DNA of 64,000 nt from a virus: positions 54,269 to 118,268 of the IMG/VR virus record IMGVR_UViG_3300042882_001046, one strand, 5' to 3'. Positions 62,686 through 64,000 of this stretch are shown here, in pieces. How positions within the stretch are numbered: the first letter of the stretch is position 1; every line of letters begins with the position of its first letter. The position numbers and the translations under genes are program-made. The notes below the pieces were generated by a model that was given only the letters and a program-made list of their open reading frames with translations, was not told the origin of the DNA and did not search any database.

Positions 62686-64000
62686 TTAAAATGGTTCATC
62701 ACTTGTTTGTGTCACACCATTATTGTTTGTTACAGTTTGTGTTCCTGAACTATCAGTTGTTACCACAGCACCCAACATCAAATATTGAGTGTTTGCTAAC
62801 GATGTAAGAGGTCCTCTTGGTGTTGATTGAGTTGTTTGAGTTGAATCATATACTGCAGTTCCAATTGTCATTCTCATATTAGTCCAATAACCTGGCCAAT
62901 ATCCACCGTAGAATCTACCAATAGTGTCAGTTGCAGTGGTATAATTTAATGTATCAGATTGTGTACCACCTGCTCTAACTCCATCAATATACACCGCAGT
63001 AGTTCCATCTGCATTTCTATTGTAAATCAAATAGTGCCAAACGTTGGCACTAATTGCTGATGATGTTACGTAACTAAACGAACCACCTCCACCATTTCTG
63101 TCCGAAGTTATTGTTGTACCATTAGCAAAATATAAATTCAAACATCCTGTAGGACTAGTAACTGGAGAACCTACTATTCCCTTATCAACAAAAAGGTCAT
63201 TATTATAAAACCATCCTTCCAACGTAAATGCACCCGCTCCAAAAGTTACTCCAGGACTTAAACTTAATGATTGATTGGTACCATTGAATAGTAAACTACC
63301 CGCTAATGTTTGGAATGGTGTAGGACTTGGAGTTTGTGTTAATGTTGGTGTAGGTGTTGGTGTTGATGAAGTCCTTGTAGGTGTTGGTGTTAATGTTGGT
63401 GTAACTGATGATGTTTGAGTATTAGTTACACTTGGCGTAGGTGTACTTGTATTTGTTGGTGTTGCCGTAGGTGTTGGTGTTACTAATGAAGCCTCACAAT
63501 CATCACAGTTAAAATAGAAAGTTAGTGGTGCTCCTGTATCTGTTGGGGTAGCAACAATCTTATTGACAATTCTGTAACATCCACTTGGAGTTGCTCCTGT
63601 AAATGTCATGTTGAATATATCACCAGCACCGAATGCTCCTGGTCCTAAATCAGCGACTAATACATTCAAAGTAGTACATCCTGAAATTGTGTAAGTTGTG
63701 GTTGTTCCGTCAATACAATCGGCACAATTAGGATAGGAAGATATTGGGTTACCACCATCTGTAGGTGTTGCGTTGATTTTATTGATAATTGTGTAACATT
63801 CAGTTGCAGTCGCTCCTGTAAAGTCCAAATAGAATGTATCACCAGGGAAAAATGCTCCTGGTCCTAAATCAGCAACAATCACATTTGAACTACTACATCC
63901 TGAGATGGTGTAAGTGGTAATCGCACTTAAATCAGTTGGAGTTGGTGTTTGTGTTAATGTTGGTGTAACTGATGGTGTTTGAGTTGCCGCCGCAGTTCCT
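62686..64000 (-). CDS. Tail-fibre/adhesin-like protein with LamG domain, 5' partial
   Basis: The frame stays open to the window edge, so the N-terminus is missing. From left of the protein: a Thr/Pro stretch, two about 65-residue repeats with four Cys each (VIVADLGPGAFFPGD; VLVADLGPGAFGAGD; C-Y-x-I-x-N-K), another low-complexity PTPTPT segment, and a C-terminal LamG/concanavalin-like lectin domain (LEGWFYNNDLFVDKG; VWHYLIYNRNADG; AVYIDGVRAGG). This is typical of surface-binding phage tail proteins or Bacteroidota adhesins. Confidence 0.8.
   Translation of the reverse strand, partial: GTAAATQTPSVTPTLTQTPTPTDLSAITTYTISGCSSSNVIVADLGPGAFFPGDTFYLDFTGATATECYTIINKINATPTDGGNPISSYPNCADCIDGTTTTYTISGCTTLNVLVADLGPGAFGAGDIFNMTFTGATPSGCYRIVNKIVATPTDTGAPLTFYFNCDDCEASLVTPTPTATPTNTSTPTPSVTNTQTSSVTPTLTPTPTRTSSTPTPTPTLTQTPSPTPFQTLAGSLLFNGTNQSLSLSPGVTFGAGAFTLEGWFYNNDLFVDKGIVGSPVTSPTGCLNLYFANGTTITSDRNGGGGSFSYVTSSAISANVWHYLIYNRNADGTTAVYIDGVRAGGTQSDTLNYTTATDTIGRFYGGYWPGYWTNMRMTIGTAVYDSTQTTQSTPRGPLTSLANTQYLMLGAVVTTDSSGTQTVTNNNGVTQTSDEPF
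63260..63480 (-). repeat. Low-complexity Thr/Pro-coding repeats
   Basis: Degenerate GTTGGTGTAGG-type repeats on the plus strand encode PTPT/TNT linkers of the LamG protein. They continue at 63930-63990. Confidence 0.65.

Overview
This window reads as an interior segment of a very large, AT-rich, tailed bacteriophage of a Bacteroidota (Flavobacteria-like) host. Reasons: short genes packed head to tail on both strands; phage-type nucleotide and RNA-repair genes (thymidylate synthase, T4 Rnl1-like RNA ligase, P-loop kinase); lysis genes (GH19 endolysin, M23 peptidase, glucosaminidase, holin-like protein); a tail-fibre-like lectin protein; 24 ordinary tRNA genes plus a tmRNA; and host-type promoters with the Bacteroidota -7 box TAnnTTTG. 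No ribosomal protein, rRNA or other cellular housekeeping block is present. No terminase, capsid or polymerase gene lies in these 64 kb, so the genome must be much larger.

Layout. 1-6.2 kb: hydroxylase and sulfotransferase ends, then a proteolysis block (UVR protein, ClpC-type ATPase, HEXXH protease, M20-like peptidase). 6.2-6.7 kb: tmRNA. 7.1-10.8 kb: a TonB-dependent receptor and a beta-helix lipoprotein, which look like cargo of host origin. 10.9-17.9 kb: small metabolic and membrane genes, a tRNA-like RNA, and a triple M23 protein. 18.0-26.6 kb: a minus-strand tRNA array covering all 20 amino acids, broken up by small genes and several structured RNA-like spacers. 26.6-32.6 kb: HNH nuclease, two carbamoyltransferases and ClpP. 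32.6-40.5 kb: probable virion proteins, oxygenases and a GT17-like glycosyltransferase. 40.7-47.6 kb: a dense plus-strand block of phosphoesterase, kinase, RNA ligase, thymidylate synthase and sugar genes. 47.6-54.7 kb: minus-strand probable virion proteins including a PPK2 kinase. 54.9-64 kb: PAS membrane protein, endolysin, zincin, phosphoesterase, cREC protein, PD-(D/E)XK-like nuclease, holin-like protein and a tail-fibre-like protein running off the right edge.

How it may work together. The phage appears to bring its own translation support and quality control: a full tRNA set, a tmRNA with alanine identity and a hydrophobic tag end, ClpC with a ClpP-docking loop, ClpP, a UVR adaptor candidate and peptidases to finish degradation. 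RNA kinase, ligase, HAD and cREC proteins could repair tRNAs cut by host defence nucleases. Two start-proximal promoter-like motifs recur. TAnnTTTG sits exactly 4 nt before the start codon of at least seven genes, which implies leaderless mRNAs. TATTTAT(A/T) sits 3-6 nt before at least twelve genes, many of them virion-like. Many putative virion proteins carry short N-terminal helices ending in L/I/M-x-E, like prohead-protease sites.

There is no stretch above about 300 bases without a gene or RNA. The longer spacers (19294-19526, 20701-20993, 26573-26825, 40506-40676, 54744-54879, 57599-57741) are described individually. Functions come from motif recognition by eye. No search or structure prediction was run.
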